NCBI RefSeq assembly: GCF_902497745.1
Contig: NZ_CABVHJ010000013.1
Coordinates: 94,155 to 158,154 of the forward strand
Direction: 5' to 3'
DNA length: 64,000 bases
From: Pseudomonas fluorescens
Lineage (GTDB): Bacteria; Pseudomonadota; Gammaproteobacteria; Pseudomonadales; Pseudomonadaceae
Position numbers and translations under genes: made by a program. The stretch's first letter is position 1; the number at the start of each line of letters is the position of its first letter. Positions 15,959 to 24,632 of the stretch are shown piece by piece. A model generated the notes under the pieces. It ran no database searches. It was not told where the DNA came from and saw only the letters and a program-made list of their open reading frames with translations.

Positions 15959-16732
15959 ATGGCTCACACTCTTGGCGTCAGTGCGCGGGCCTCACGTCCG
16001 ACCGCATTGAACCTCGACACAGAGGCGATCATCACCGCTCGCAACGAACTCGCAGCGTGCTTTCAACTGGCCGCGCTGCACGGTTTGGAGGAGGGTATCT
16101 GCAATCACTTTTCGGCGATGATGCCGGGGCATGACGATCTGTTTCTGGTCAATCCCTACGGTTATGCCTTTGCCGAAGTCACCGCGCAGAACCTGCTGGT
16201 CTGTGACTTCGACGGCAATGTGCTTGAAGGCGAAGGCCAACCGGAAGCCACGGCGTTTTACATTCATGCGCGTCTGCATAAACAACTGCCGCGAGTGAAA
16301 GTCGCCTTCCACACCCACATGCCTCACGCTACGGCGCTGTGTCTGCTGCAAGGGGCGCCGCTGTTGTGGCTGGGGCAGACCGCGCTGAAGTTCTATGGGC
16401 GCACGGCGGTAGACGAGAATTACAACGGCCTGGCGCTGGACGAATCCGAGGGCGATCGCATCGCCGGGGTCATGGGCGACGCCGACATTCTGTTCCTGAA
16501 AAACCACGGCGTGATCGTTGCCGCGCCGACCATCGCCGAAGCCTGGGACGACCTCTATTACCTGGAGCGCGCCGCCCAGGTGCAACTGCTGGCGATGGCC
16601 ACGCAACGGGAGCTGAAGCCAGTGCCCCATGCCATTGCGCAGCGGGCTTATGAGCAGATGCGCGAGGGCGATCCGCAAAGTGCGCGGGCGCATCTGCACA
16701 GTGCGATGCGGCGCCTGGCCCTTCACAACTGA
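15959..16732 (+). CDS. class II aldolase/adducin-family protein
   Basis: The 257-residue product has the class II aldolase fold. Zinc ligands are visible in FHTHMPHATAL (about residue 119) and LKNHGVIV (about residue 181), and the N terminus has ICNHFSAM, as in the family. Members cleave or epimerise phosphorylated or free hydroxy-acids and sugars. Together with the upstream HAD hydrolase it probably forms a small catabolic operon whose substrate cannot be told from the sequence. A GGAGA site precedes the ATG. Confidence 0.82.
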   Translation: MAHTLGVSARASRPTALNLDTEAIITARNELAACFQLAALHGLEEGICNHFSAMMPGHDDLFLVNPYGYAFAEVTAQNLLVCDFDGNVLEGEGQPEATAFYIHARLHKQLPRVKVAFHTHMPHATALCLLQGAPLLWLGQTALKFYGRTAVDENYNGLALDESEGDRIAGVMGDADILFLKNHGVIVAAPTIAEAWDDLYYLERAAQVQLLAMATQRELKPVPHAIAQRAYEQMREGDPQSARAHLHSAMRRLALHN

Positions 16733-16909
16733 CTAACCGTAAAGAGGCAATCGAAAATAAATCGACGAACAGCGATCATCCAATCTCGCTGCGCGCCGAT
16801 ATAACTGGGCGGGACCGGGGCGTTTGCCCCGTACATCCCGGTGGGCTACGCTCACAAACATAAGGGTTTACCCGCTGGCGCCCTTGTCGTACCTGCCCAG
16901 GACTTGCTT

Positions 16910-18481
16910 TTGCCTATCCCCATTCACGACCCGCATCAGGCCCCCGGAGGCACCCTTAAACGCCTGCCGCTGCGCAAAGCGGCGGTGCTGTTTATCGTTG
17001 CGGTGGGGTTGTGCCTGTCCGGTTTGCTGTACCTGCAACTGGAGCAGTCGCGAAGGCAGGATCTGGCAGTGGCGAAAATAGCCTCAAGCAATCTGACGCG
17101 GGCGATGGCACAGCAGGCCGAGGACACCTTCCTCGCCGCCGATCTGGTGATGACCAGCCTGGTCGACTGGATTCAGGACGACGGCTACGGCGCCGCGCAG
17201 AAACCGCGTTTGCAGAGAACTTTTGCCCGACGGGTGCAGCAACTCGATCAGTTGCACGGCGTGTTCCTGTTCGATCGCGAAGGCCAATGGGTGATTACCT
17301 CGTTTGCCGATCTGCCCCGTGGCAGTGGAGTGGCCGACCGCGAGTACTTCAAGTTTCACCAGCAGAATGCCTCGACAGTAGCGCACATCGGCCCGGCGAT
17401 CCGCAGCCGCGAGAACGGTGAGTGGATCATCCCGATTTCCAAGCGCGTCAATGATCACGCCGGCAATTTTCAGGGTGTGCTGCTGGCCGGGATCAAGATG
17501 TCGTACTTCGACCGCTTCTTCGAAGGCTTCAGCCTTGATGACCAAGCCATCATGTTCCTTGGCCTGAGCGACGGCACCTTGCTCGCCCGCCGGCCGTTTG
17601 ATGAAAACCTGATCGGCACTTCGCTGGCGCAAGGGCGGATTTATCGCACGTTGCTGCCAGAGGCGGCGGCGGGTACAGCGATGATCAATTCGGTGGTCGA
17701 TGGCGTGGTGCGTTTATACGGTTATCGACGCTTGTCGGCATATCCGTTGGTGGTGTCGGCGGCGACCTCGCGCGATACGATTCTCAAGGGTTGGTACGAG
17801 CGTGCGTTTCAGTCGAGTGTGATTGTCGCGTTGGTGATCCTCGGTGTCGGCCTGTTTGGCTGGGTGTTCATTCATCAAGTGCGCGACGGCGAACGCATCG
17901 AGAAAAACCTGCGCAAGGCCCAGCGCGCACTGGAACAGATTGCGACCCACGACAGCCTGACCGGATTGGCCAATCGCCGCTTGTTCGAACAATCGCTGGA
18001 GATCGAATTCGCTCGTGGCGCGCGGCAGGTCAGCCCGGTCAGCCTGATCATGCTCGATATCGATTTCTTCAAGCGCTACAACGATGCCTATGGGCACGTG
18101 GCGGGAGACCATTGTCTGACTCAGGTCGCTCAGGTGCTGCGGGCGTGCTGTCAGCGCAAGGCTGATCTGGCGGTGCGCTACGGTGGCGAGGAATTTGCGG
18201 TGCTGTTGCCGGACACCGATATCAATGGAGCGCTGGCGATCGCCGGGCAGATTCGCCGCAGCGTGATCGACAAACACATCATCCACAGCGGTTCGCCGAC
18301 CGGGTATCTGACGGTGAGTCTGGGCTGCTATTCGTTTATCCCGAGCGGCAATGACAGCCTGGAAGTGTTTATCCAGCGTGCCGATGCGGCGCTGTATCAG
18401 GCAAAAAATGCCGGGCGCAATCGTGCGGCGGTGTTGTCGCTGGATAGCGGTTTGGCTGAACTGATGCGCTCGGATCGCTAA
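16910..18481 (+). CDS. membrane diguanylate cyclase with periplasmic dCache-type sensor
   Basis: The product synthesises c-di-GMP. An N-terminal membrane segment (AAVLFIVAVGLCLSGLLYL) is followed by a periplasmic region of about 250 residues with dCache/PDC features (GVFLFDREGQWVITS, then IGPAIRSRENGEW). A second membrane segment lies near residues 300-320. The GGDEF domain carries GGEEF at residues about 425-429, preceded by RKAD, an intact RxxD inhibitory site. I chose the TTG at 16910 because an AGGA lies seven bases upstream. A GTG at 16841 in the same frame is possible but has no good site. No EAL domain is present. Confidence 0.8.
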   Translation: MPIPIHDPHQAPGGTLKRLPLRKAAVLFIVAVGLCLSGLLYLQLEQSRRQDLAVAKIASSNLTRAMAQQAEDTFLAADLVMTSLVDWIQDDGYGAAQKPRLQRTFARRVQQLDQLHGVFLFDREGQWVITSFADLPRGSGVADREYFKFHQQNASTVAHIGPAIRSRENGEWIIPISKRVNDHAGNFQGVLLAGIKMSYFDRFFEGFSLDDQAIMFLGLSDGTLLARRPFDENLIGTSLAQGRIYRTLLPEAAAGTAMINSVVDGVVRLYGYRRLSAYPLVVSAATSRDTILKGWYERAFQSSVIVALVILGVGLFGWVFIHQVRDGERIEKNLRKAQRALEQIATHDSLTGLANRRLFEQSLEIEFARGARQVSPVSLIMLDIDFFKRYNDAYGHVAGDHCLTQVAQVLRACCQRKADLAVRYGGEEFAVLLPDTDINGALAIAGQIRRSVIDKHIIHSGSPTGYLTVSLGCYSFIPSGNDSLEVFIQRADAALYQAKNAGRNRAAVLSLDSGLAELMRSDR

Positions 18482-18499
18482 CTCAAGTACAACACATAC

Positions 18500-18595
18500 C
18501 CTGTGGGAGCGAGCTTGCTCGCGAAAGCGCAGTGTCAGGCGATGAAGATTGTTGGCTGATCTAACGCCTTCGCGAGCAAGCTCGCTCCCACAGGG
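18500..18595. repeat. paired REP element (REPIN)
   Basis: Two inverted copies of the Pseudomonas REP core, CCTGTGGGAGCGAGCTTGC and its complement, flank about 45 bases. They sit in the spacer between the cyclase gene and the Gly-rich gene. The two arms can form a long hairpin. Confidence 0.85.
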
Positions 18596-18667
18596 ATTTT
18601 CATTAAGCCAGGGTTATGTGAATACTCATAAAACCGAGGGTTTTCACCACGGATGGCTCTTGTTCGT

Positions 18668-18967
18668 TCAGCCGCCGGTGCCACCGCCCGCACCGCCAGT
18701 CCCGCCACCCGCCGAACCGGTGCCACCGCCAGCCCCTGAACCGGAACCGCTGGCCCCGCCATTGGTGCCAGTCCCGGATCCCATACCCGAAGAACCGCTA
18801 CCGCCCGAAGGCGCGCCCGGCGTGTTGTCTGGCGGCGTGGTTGTGCTGGTCGGGCCTCCGGATTTGGTGCCGGTGGCGTCAGCGCCGTCGTTGGCGGCGA
18901 AGCTGGCGGCCGAGGCGCTGGCGAGCAACCCGGCGAGCAATAACGAAGTGAGTTTGCGCGTGATCAT
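18668..18967 (-). CDS. small secreted Gly-rich protein
   Basis: The 99-residue product starts with a clear signal peptide (ITRKLTSLLLAGLLASASAASFA). The mature part is low complexity: Asp/Thr/Pro first, then a Gly/Ser/Thr tail ending in repeats of GGTGGAG. Such a tail is disordered and suits a periplasmic or cell-surface protein. The opposite strand has a longer Pro-rich frame, but the signal peptide and a purine-rich site before the ATG at 18967 favour the minus strand. Function unknown. Confidence 0.65.
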   Translation of the reverse strand: MITRKLTSLLLAGLLASASAASFAANDGADATGTKSGGPTSTTTPPDNTPGAPSGGSGSSGMGSGTGTNGGASGSGSGAGGGTGSAGGGTGGAGGGTGG

Positions 18968-19153
18968 GATCCGTCTCCGTAAAGGGTCTGTACCTGATAT
19001 TGGTCTGGCGCGCTTGACCCTTGGTGCCGGGTGGCTGACGAGCGGTCAGCGGAGAAACCGAGTGGCCTCCTGATCTTCTGGAATATTGGCTATTTGTCGA
19101 ACCGGGTGTGAGGGCTAACGTAGCCACACATTCACTTGCTACCCGGAGCTACC

Positions 19154-19594
19154 ATGCAACCTCGTACCGATTTCTACACCGCCTCCCCAGACGCCTTGAA
19201 AGCGATGATGGCTCTGGAAACGGCTGTATCGAAACTGCCGCTGGAAAAGACCCTGATCGAACTGGTCAAACTGCGCGCTTCGCAAATCAACGGCTGCGCG
19301 TTCTGCATCGACATGCACACCACCGATGCAATCAAGGGTGGCGAAACCCCGCGCCGTTTGTTCGCGGTCACCGCTTGGCGTGAAGCGCCGTTCTTCAGCG
19401 ACCGCGAACGCGCCGCGCTGCTGTGGACCGAATCGCTGACGCAACTGAGCCTGACCCATGCGCCGGATGAAGATTACGACGTGGTTGCGGCGCAGTTCAC
19501 GCCCAAAGAAATGGTCGACCTGACCGTGGCGATCAACACCATCAACAGCTGGAACCGTTTGGCGGTGGGTTTCCGCAAAATCCCCCAGGCTTAA
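19154..19594 (+). CDS. carboxymuconolactone decarboxylase-family (AhpD-like) protein
   Basis: The 146-residue product has the CxxC-H signature GCAFCIDMH at about residues 51-59, characteristic of AhpD-like peroxidase partners within the carboxymuconolactone decarboxylase family. VDLTVAINTINSWNRLAVGFR closes the domain. These proteins reduce peroxides or act as disulfide reductants. The chosen ATG at 19154 is preceded by CCGGAG; an earlier in-frame start at 19136 is possible. No partner gene is adjacent. Confidence 0.82.
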   Translation: MQPRTDFYTASPDALKAMMALETAVSKLPLEKTLIELVKLRASQINGCAFCIDMHTTDAIKGGETPRRLFAVTAWREAPFFSDRERAALLWTESLTQLSLTHAPDEDYDVVAAQFTPKEMVDLTVAINTINSWNRLAVGFRKIPQA

Positions 19595-19610
19595 GCCTCA
19601 ACGCATAACC

Positions 19611-19705
19611 CCTGTGGGAGCGAGCTTGCTCGCGAAAGCGGAGTGTCAGATAACAACCATGGTGACTGACACGACGCCTTCGCGAGCAGGCTCGCTCCCA
19701 CAAGG
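19611..19705. repeat. paired REP element (REPIN)
   Basis: Inverted REP copies with the same core as at 18500 (CCTGTGGGAGCGAGCTTGC ... GCAGGCTCGCTCCCACA) lie between the 3' ends of two convergent genes, a typical position for these hairpins. Confidence 0.85.
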
Positions 19706-19732
19706 GAAATGGGCATGGCCAGAAAATAGTGA

Positions 19733-21325
19733 TCAATGCCCATCCGCACTCGGCGCCGCCGGTGGTTGCACCTTGCGCATCAAGGGCACCATCGCCGTGG
19801 CGATGACGAAGCACACGCCGATCATCAAAAAGGTGTCGCCGTAGGTCTGGGTTTGCGCCTCGCGGTAGGTCAGCAGCCACAACTGGCGCAGGCTGGCGGT
19901 GACACCGACGTCGCCGCTCTGGCCCAGATTCGCGAGGTTGCCGCCGACTTGCGCCAGCCACTGATTCATCGCCTCATTGCTGCTGTTCAGATGTTCGGCC
20001 AACCGCGTGAAGTGCAAGTTGGTGCGGTCATTGAGAATGGTCGCGCACGCCGCAATACCAATCGCCCCGCCCAGATTACGCATCAGGTTGAACAACCCTG
20101 ACGCATGCTTCAAACGTGCCGGCGCCAATCCGCCCAAGGTCAACGTCACCGCTGGCGGCACCGCCAGTTGCTGGGCAATCCCGCGCAACGCTTGCGGCAG
20201 CATCAACTCGCCGGCACCCCAGTCATGGGTGATCGGGCTGAACTCCCACATCGACACCGCGAACAAACCCAGACCGATCATCATGATCCAGCGCAGGTCC
20301 ATGCGATTGGCCAGAAAGGCATACAGCGGAATCGCCATGATCTGGAACACGCCGGTGGAGAAAACCGCCAGACCAATGTCCAGCGCGCTGTAGCCGCGCA
20401 CGCGACCGAGGAACAGCGGCGTCAGGTAGATCGTTGCAAAGAGGCCAATGCCGGTGACGAACGAAAAGAAGCAGCCGAGGGCGAAATTGCGATCCTTGAG
20501 TGCGCGCAGATCGACGATCGGATTGGCCACATGCAAGGTGCGGCCGATGAAGGCCAGGCCGGCGAGGCCGCTGATCCACGCCGTGGTCAGAATGGTTTGG
20601 TCGCTGAACCAGTTCCAGCGCGGACCTTCTTCGAGGGTGTATTCCAGGCAGCCGAGAAACAGCGCGAGAAACACCATGCTCAGATAGTCCGCACCCTTGA
20701 GCAGGGACAATTCCGGCTGGTCGATTTTCACCAGCATCGGCACCGCCACGGCGACGAAAATTCCTGGCACCAGATTGATGTAGAACAGCCAGTGCCACGA
20801 GGAAATATCGGTGATCCAGCCGCCGATTACCGGCCCCAATGTCGGTGCCAATGACGCGACCGCGCCGATGGTCGCGGCGGCGATTACCCGTTGTTTGCCG
20901 GTGAAGAAAAAGAACGCCGTGGTGAACACCAGCGGGATCATCGAACCACCGAGAAAACCTTGCAGCGCCCGAAAGGCGATCATGCTCTGGATGTTCCAGG
21001 CCACGCCGCAGAGCAGGCTGGCGAGGGTGAAGCCGACCGCCGAAGCGCAGAACAACCAGCGCGTTGAAAACACTCGCGACAGCCAGCCCGACAACGGAAT
21101 CACGATGATTTCGGCGATCAGGTAACTGGTCTGCACCCAGGCGGTTTCGTCGGTGCCGGCGGACAGTCCACCGCCGATATCACGCAGTGACGCCGAGACG
21201 ATCTGGATATCCAGCAGCGCAATGAACATGCCGATGCACATGGTCGCGAAGGCGAACACTTTGGTCGCGGTCGCCATATCGGCGGCGTTGAACGGCCGCG
21301 CATTTGCGGTGAGGGCGGTGCTCAT
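19733..21325 (-). CDS. emrB: DHA2-family MFS drug efflux transporter (EmrB-like)
   Basis: From the ATG at 21325, four bases into the emrA stop, the product has 530 residues and about 14 membrane segments, the DHA2 hallmark. Motif D1-like ALLDIQIVSASLRDIGGG is in the first helix and QTSYLIAEIIVIPLSGWLSR follows. With the membrane-fusion protein EmrA it forms a proton-driven pump that expels hydrophobic drugs across both membranes via TolC. An earlier in-frame start at 21646 would overlap most of emrA's 3' end and is rejected. Confidence 0.87.
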   Translation of the reverse strand: MSTALTANARPFNAADMATATKVFAFATMCIGMFIALLDIQIVSASLRDIGGGLSAGTDETAWVQTSYLIAEIIVIPLSGWLSRVFSTRWLFCASAVGFTLASLLCGVAWNIQSMIAFRALQGFLGGSMIPLVFTTAFFFFTGKQRVIAAATIGAVASLAPTLGPVIGGWITDISSWHWLFYINLVPGIFVAVAVPMLVKIDQPELSLLKGADYLSMVFLALFLGCLEYTLEEGPRWNWFSDQTILTTAWISGLAGLAFIGRTLHVANPIVDLRALKDRNFALGCFFSFVTGIGLFATIYLTPLFLGRVRGYSALDIGLAVFSTGVFQIMAIPLYAFLANRMDLRWIMMIGLGLFAVSMWEFSPITHDWGAGELMLPQALRGIAQQLAVPPAVTLTLGGLAPARLKHASGLFNLMRNLGGAIGIAACATILNDRTNLHFTRLAEHLNSSNEAMNQWLAQVGGNLANLGQSGDVGVTASLRQLWLLTYREAQTQTYGDTFLMIGVCFVIATAMVPLMRKVQPPAAPSADGH

Positions 21326-22431
21326 GGCGCGACGGCCACGGCGCTGGTTTCCGGTTGCGCGCGGGTGTCGACTTCCGCCGTCACCGACAGCCCCGGACGC
21401 AAGTGGCCAAGCACGCCATCTGCCGGGTCGAGGAGGATGCGCACCGGCACACGCTGGACGATTTTGGTGAAGTTGCCGGTGGCGTTTTCCGGCGGCAGCA
21501 CGCTGAACTGCGACCCGGTGGCTGGCGCAAGGCTGTCGAGGCGGCCGTGGAATTCCTGACCGGAAAGGACGTCGGCGCGGATACTCACGCGTTGCCCGGG
21601 TTTCATCCGCGCCAATTGGTCTTCCTTGAAATTGGCGTCGACCCACAAACCGCTGGCCGGCACCACCGACAACTGTTGCGAGCCGGCTTGAGCATAGGCG
21701 CCAACCCGTGCGCGGCGATTGCCGATCACCCCATCGACCGGCGCGCGCAGTTCGGTGTAGCCGAGGTTCAGTTGCGCCAGATCACGTTCGGCGCGGGCTT
21801 GCTGAAGGGCGGCGCGGGCCTGTTGTTTCTGGGTGTCGATCACCGCCAGTTGGCGTTGCGCGGCAAGCAGTTCGGCCTGGGCGCGGGCACTGAGGGCTTG
21901 CGCGGTTTTGAAGGTGGCGTCGGCGCGTTGTGCGCTTTCTACCGAGACAGCATTGGTCGTCACCAGGCGTTTGTAGCGCGCGTTGTCATCCCGCGAGCGC
22001 GCGGTTTCCGCACCGGCGGCATCGATGCCGGCGCGGGCCTGGCCGATCACTGCTTGTTGCAGTTGTTCGGTGGCGTCGAGGTTGGCCAGCAGCGCCTCTT
22101 CGGCGGCGACGGCGCCTTCAGCCTTGGCCAGATTGGCGCGATAGTCGCGGGCGTCGAGGCGGATCAACACATCGCCGGCCTTCACATGCTGGTTGTCGCT
22201 GACCAGCACTTCGTCGATGTAACCGGCGACTTTCGGCCCGATCACCGTAACATCGCCACCAATATAGGCATCGTCGGTTTCTTCGATAAACCGCCCGGCG
22301 CCCCACCAGTGCACGGCGTACACACCGGCGAAGATCAGCGCGAGCAATCCGGCGCCGGGAAGCAGCAAGCGTTTATGCAGGGAAGGCTTGGTCTTCACCA
22401 CAACAGGTTCGAGGGTGGGCATGCTGGTCAT
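21322..22431 (-). CDS. emrA: EmrA/HlyD-type membrane-fusion protein
   Basis: The 369-residue product has one N-terminal membrane segment (LLPGAGLLALIFAGVYAVHWW). A lipoyl/barrel-sandwich region starts IGGDVTVIGPKVAGYIDEVLVSDNQHV. A long coiled-coil hairpin of Ala/Gln-rich helices follows, then the second half-lipoyl motif (LRAPVDGVIGNRRARVGAYAQAG). This is the periplasmic adaptor linking EmrB to an outer-membrane channel. No TolC gene follows, so the channel must be supplied elsewhere. A palindrome 28 bases upstream may be its operator. Confidence 0.88.
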   Translation of the reverse strand: MTSMPTLEPVVVKTKPSLHKRLLLPGAGLLALIFAGVYAVHWWGAGRFIEETDDAYIGGDVTVIGPKVAGYIDEVLVSDNQHVKAGDVLIRLDARDYRANLAKAEGAVAAEEALLANLDATEQLQQAVIGQARAGIDAAGAETARSRDDNARYKRLVTTNAVSVESAQRADATFKTAQALSARAQAELLAAQRQLAVIDTQKQQARAALQQARAERDLAQLNLGYTELRAPVDGVIGNRRARVGAYAQAGSQQLSVVPASGLWVDANFKEDQLARMKPGQRVSIRADVLSGQEFHGRLDSLAPATGSQFSVLPPENATGNFTKIVQRVPVRILLDPADGVLGHLRPGLSVTAEVDTRAQPETSAVAVAP

Positions 22432-22458
22432 GGCGGATTACCTGGGTAAGCGGGTCGT

Positions 22459-22474
22459 TATTACGGCTGTAATA
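22459..22474. promoter_or_regulatory. palindromic putative operator upstream of emrAB
   Basis: TATTACGGCTGTAATA is a perfect inverted repeat with six-base arms and a four-base centre, ending 28 bases before the emrA start. A further GTAATAT lies at about 22485. The form suits a dimeric MarR- or TetR-type repressor, which is not encoded next door; the adjacent AraC protein usually binds direct repeats. Confidence 0.45.
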
Positions 22475-22527
22475 TGACGCAGGTAATATTTAGTGGCAAA
22501 TTATTTCTGGTGCCGATCGTCAGTTGC

Positions 22528-23346
22528 TCATTTGAGCCAGTGGCCCGGGGTACTGCCGGTCATGGATTTGAAGAAGGCGATAAAGGCGCTGTCGCTGGCA
22601 AAACCGGATTCAAAAGCGCAGTAACTCAGGCTGCGTCCGGTGGCGAGCAATTCCATCGCGCGCATCAAGCGCCACTGCTGGCGCCATTGCTGATAACTCA
22701 TGCCGGTTTCGCGCTGAAAGATTCGCCCGATGGTGCGGCTGCTGGCGCCGATCTGTTGTTCCAGTACTTGCAGTTCCGGCGGCAGTCGCTCGGGAGTTTT
22801 CAGCAGTGGCGTCAGGCGCTTGTCCTGAGGTAACGGCAACAGCATCGGTTGCTGCGCCGCTTCAGTGATTTCGCTCAGGCACAGACCGAGCAGGTGGGCG
22901 AATTTGCCCTGCTGCCAATCGGTGTCGAAAGCCGCCAGCGCCATCGGTTCCAGCACCGCACGCAACAAGGGGCTGACTTCAATCACGCAGACCTGCTGCG
23001 GCAGTGCGCTGCACAGTTCGGCGGTCAGATAGATCGAGCGGTAATCGACACTCTGCTGCATCACCGCGCGATGGCTGACACCCGGCGGAATCCACGCCGC
23101 CCGCGACGGCGGCAGCAGACACAGTTGCTGCGCCAGGGTAATCCGCGTGCAGCCCTGTCGCGTGTACAGCAGTTGGCCGCGTTGATGGCGGTGCAGGCCG
23201 GAATCGTGATCGCCCAAGGTTGAGGCGATGCCGATCACCGGTGCCTGAAAGCGATCTGCGTCAAACGTTGCGTGGGCGTCGAGCCAGGCCATGGGTTGTC
23301 CGATTTCAACGATTAGTTGGCAGGGTTCGGATAATACGCCACTCAT
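22528..23346 (-). CDS. AraC-family transcriptional regulator
   Basis: The 272-residue product has an N-terminal cupin-like region (HDSGLHRHQRGQLLYTRQGCTRI) and a C-terminal AraC helix-turn-helix pair (GASSRTIGRIFQRETGMSYQQWRQQ, then FESGFASDSAFIAFFKSMTG). The ATG follows GAGGAG. It is divergent from the MFS gene at 23391, with 44 bases between start codons, and lies 96 bases upstream of emrAB on the same strand. It could control either transporter. The divergent arrangement favours the MFS gene. Confidence 0.85.
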   Translation of the reverse strand: MSGVLSEPCQLIVEIGQPMAWLDAHATFDADRFQAPVIGIASTLGDHDSGLHRHQRGQLLYTRQGCTRITLAQQLCLLPPSRAAWIPPGVSHRAVMQQSVDYRSIYLTAELCSALPQQVCVIEVSPLLRAVLEPMALAAFDTDWQQGKFAHLLGLCLSEITEAAQQPMLLPLPQDKRLTPLLKTPERLPPELQVLEQQIGASSRTIGRIFQRETGMSYQQWRQQWRLMRAMELLATGRSLSYCAFESGFASDSAFIAFFKSMTGSTPGHWLK

Positions 23347-23390
23347 CGATTCTTAAACTCCTCGGCGGTTTATGAGAGGAGTGATGAAGG

Positions 23391-24524
23391 ATGCACAACA
23401 GAAATTTCCTGTGGCTGGCGATTGCGCTGCTGATGTTTCCGCAGATCGCGCAAACCCTGTACAGCCCGGCGCTCGGTGATATCGGGCGTGTGTTCAGCGT
23501 CGGCCCGCAAGCAGCGGCGCAGACTTTATCCGTGTATTTCCTCGCGTTTGCCGTCGGGGTGGTGGTGTGGGGGCGTTTGTGTGATCGCATCGGTCGGCGC
23601 CCGGCAATGCTCGCGGGACTGGCAATTTATGCAATTGCCACGCTTTTCGGCCTGCGAGTGAGCAGCTTCAACGGCTTGTTACTGGCGCAGATGTTGGCAG
23701 CGTTCGGTGCGGCAGTCGGCTCGGTGGTCACGCAGACCGTGTTGCGTGACCGCTTCAAAGGCGCCGAACTGGCGCAGGTGTTTTCCCTGGTGGGCATCGC
23801 GCTGTCGGCCAGTCCGGCGATTGGCCTGTTCAGCGGTGCCAGTCTGGTTCAGGCCTTTGGTTATCGCGGTGTGCTTGGCGCGTTGCTGTTGCTGGCAACG
23901 CTGTTGTGGCTGTGGAGTTGGTACACCCTGGCGGAAACCCGGCCCCAGCCAACGCGCCATGTCGGTTTGCTCGAAACCCTCGGGCGCATGTTGCGTGACC
24001 CGGGCATCTGGCGCTCGGCGCTGTGGATCGCGTCATTCAACGTGGCGCTGTTCAGCTATTACAGCCTCGCTCCGTTCATGTTTCAGCGGCTGGACGTGGA
24101 CGCTAGCGGGTTCGGTTACAGCGGTGTGATCCTCGCGCTGGGCTCAGGTTTTGGAGCATGGCTCAACCGGCGTTTATTGACGGCCGGGTTCATCCCCGTG
24201 CAATTGATTCGGCTCGCGGCGGGCACCGCTTTACTCGGTGGTGTGGGCGTGTGGTCGCTGCAGAACAGTGTCGCGTTCGTCCTGCCGATGCTGCTGGTGG
24301 TATTGGCGTTTGGCCTGGCGATTCCGAACGTGCTCGGTTCGGCGCTGGTCGATTACGCGGATCGGCTGGGCACCGCCGGGGCGTTATTTGGCTTGATGTA
24401 CTACCTGCTGATCGGCGTGGGCCTGATGCTCGCGGGCTGGTTTCAGGCCATCGGGGAAACCCTGATAGCGTGCAGTGCCGTGGCCTTGCTGCTGACAATA
24501 AAGTCAGGCAAAGCAATTGTTTAA
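23391..24524 (+). CDS. MFS transporter (12-TM drug or metabolite exporter)
   Basis: The 377-residue product has about 12 membrane segments with the MFS loop motif GRLCDRIGRRPAML between helices 2 and 3, as in Bcr/CflA and arabinose-efflux-type DHA1 exporters. The ribosome binding site GATGAAGG is clear. The divergent AraC regulator is its probable controller. The substrate is not deducible. The protein is slightly short for the family but no segment appears missing. Confidence 0.82.
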   Translation: MHNRNFLWLAIALLMFPQIAQTLYSPALGDIGRVFSVGPQAAAQTLSVYFLAFAVGVVVWGRLCDRIGRRPAMLAGLAIYAIATLFGLRVSSFNGLLLAQMLAAFGAAVGSVVTQTVLRDRFKGAELAQVFSLVGIALSASPAIGLFSGASLVQAFGYRGVLGALLLLATLLWLWSWYTLAETRPQPTRHVGLLETLGRMLRDPGIWRSALWIASFNVALFSYYSLAPFMFQRLDVDASGFGYSGVILALGSGFGAWLNRRLLTAGFIPVQLIRLAAGTALLGGVGVWSLQNSVAFVLPMLLVVLAFGLAIPNVLGSALVDYADRLGTAGALFGLMYYLLIGVGLMLAGWFQAIGETLIACSAVALLLTIKSGKAIV

Positions 24525-24632
24525 GAAATGTAAGCGCTGTAGGAAGCGTCTTGCTTTTGTGTGGGATGGCTCCGACTATCACGATTATTGATGACATGGC
24601 ATTACGCCATTTGATGATCGCAAGGATGTTGC

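Noticed and set aside
18549..19073. Pro-rich plus-strand frame
   Set aside because: It begins in a REP element and is the complement of the Gly-rich secreted gene, which has a signal peptide.
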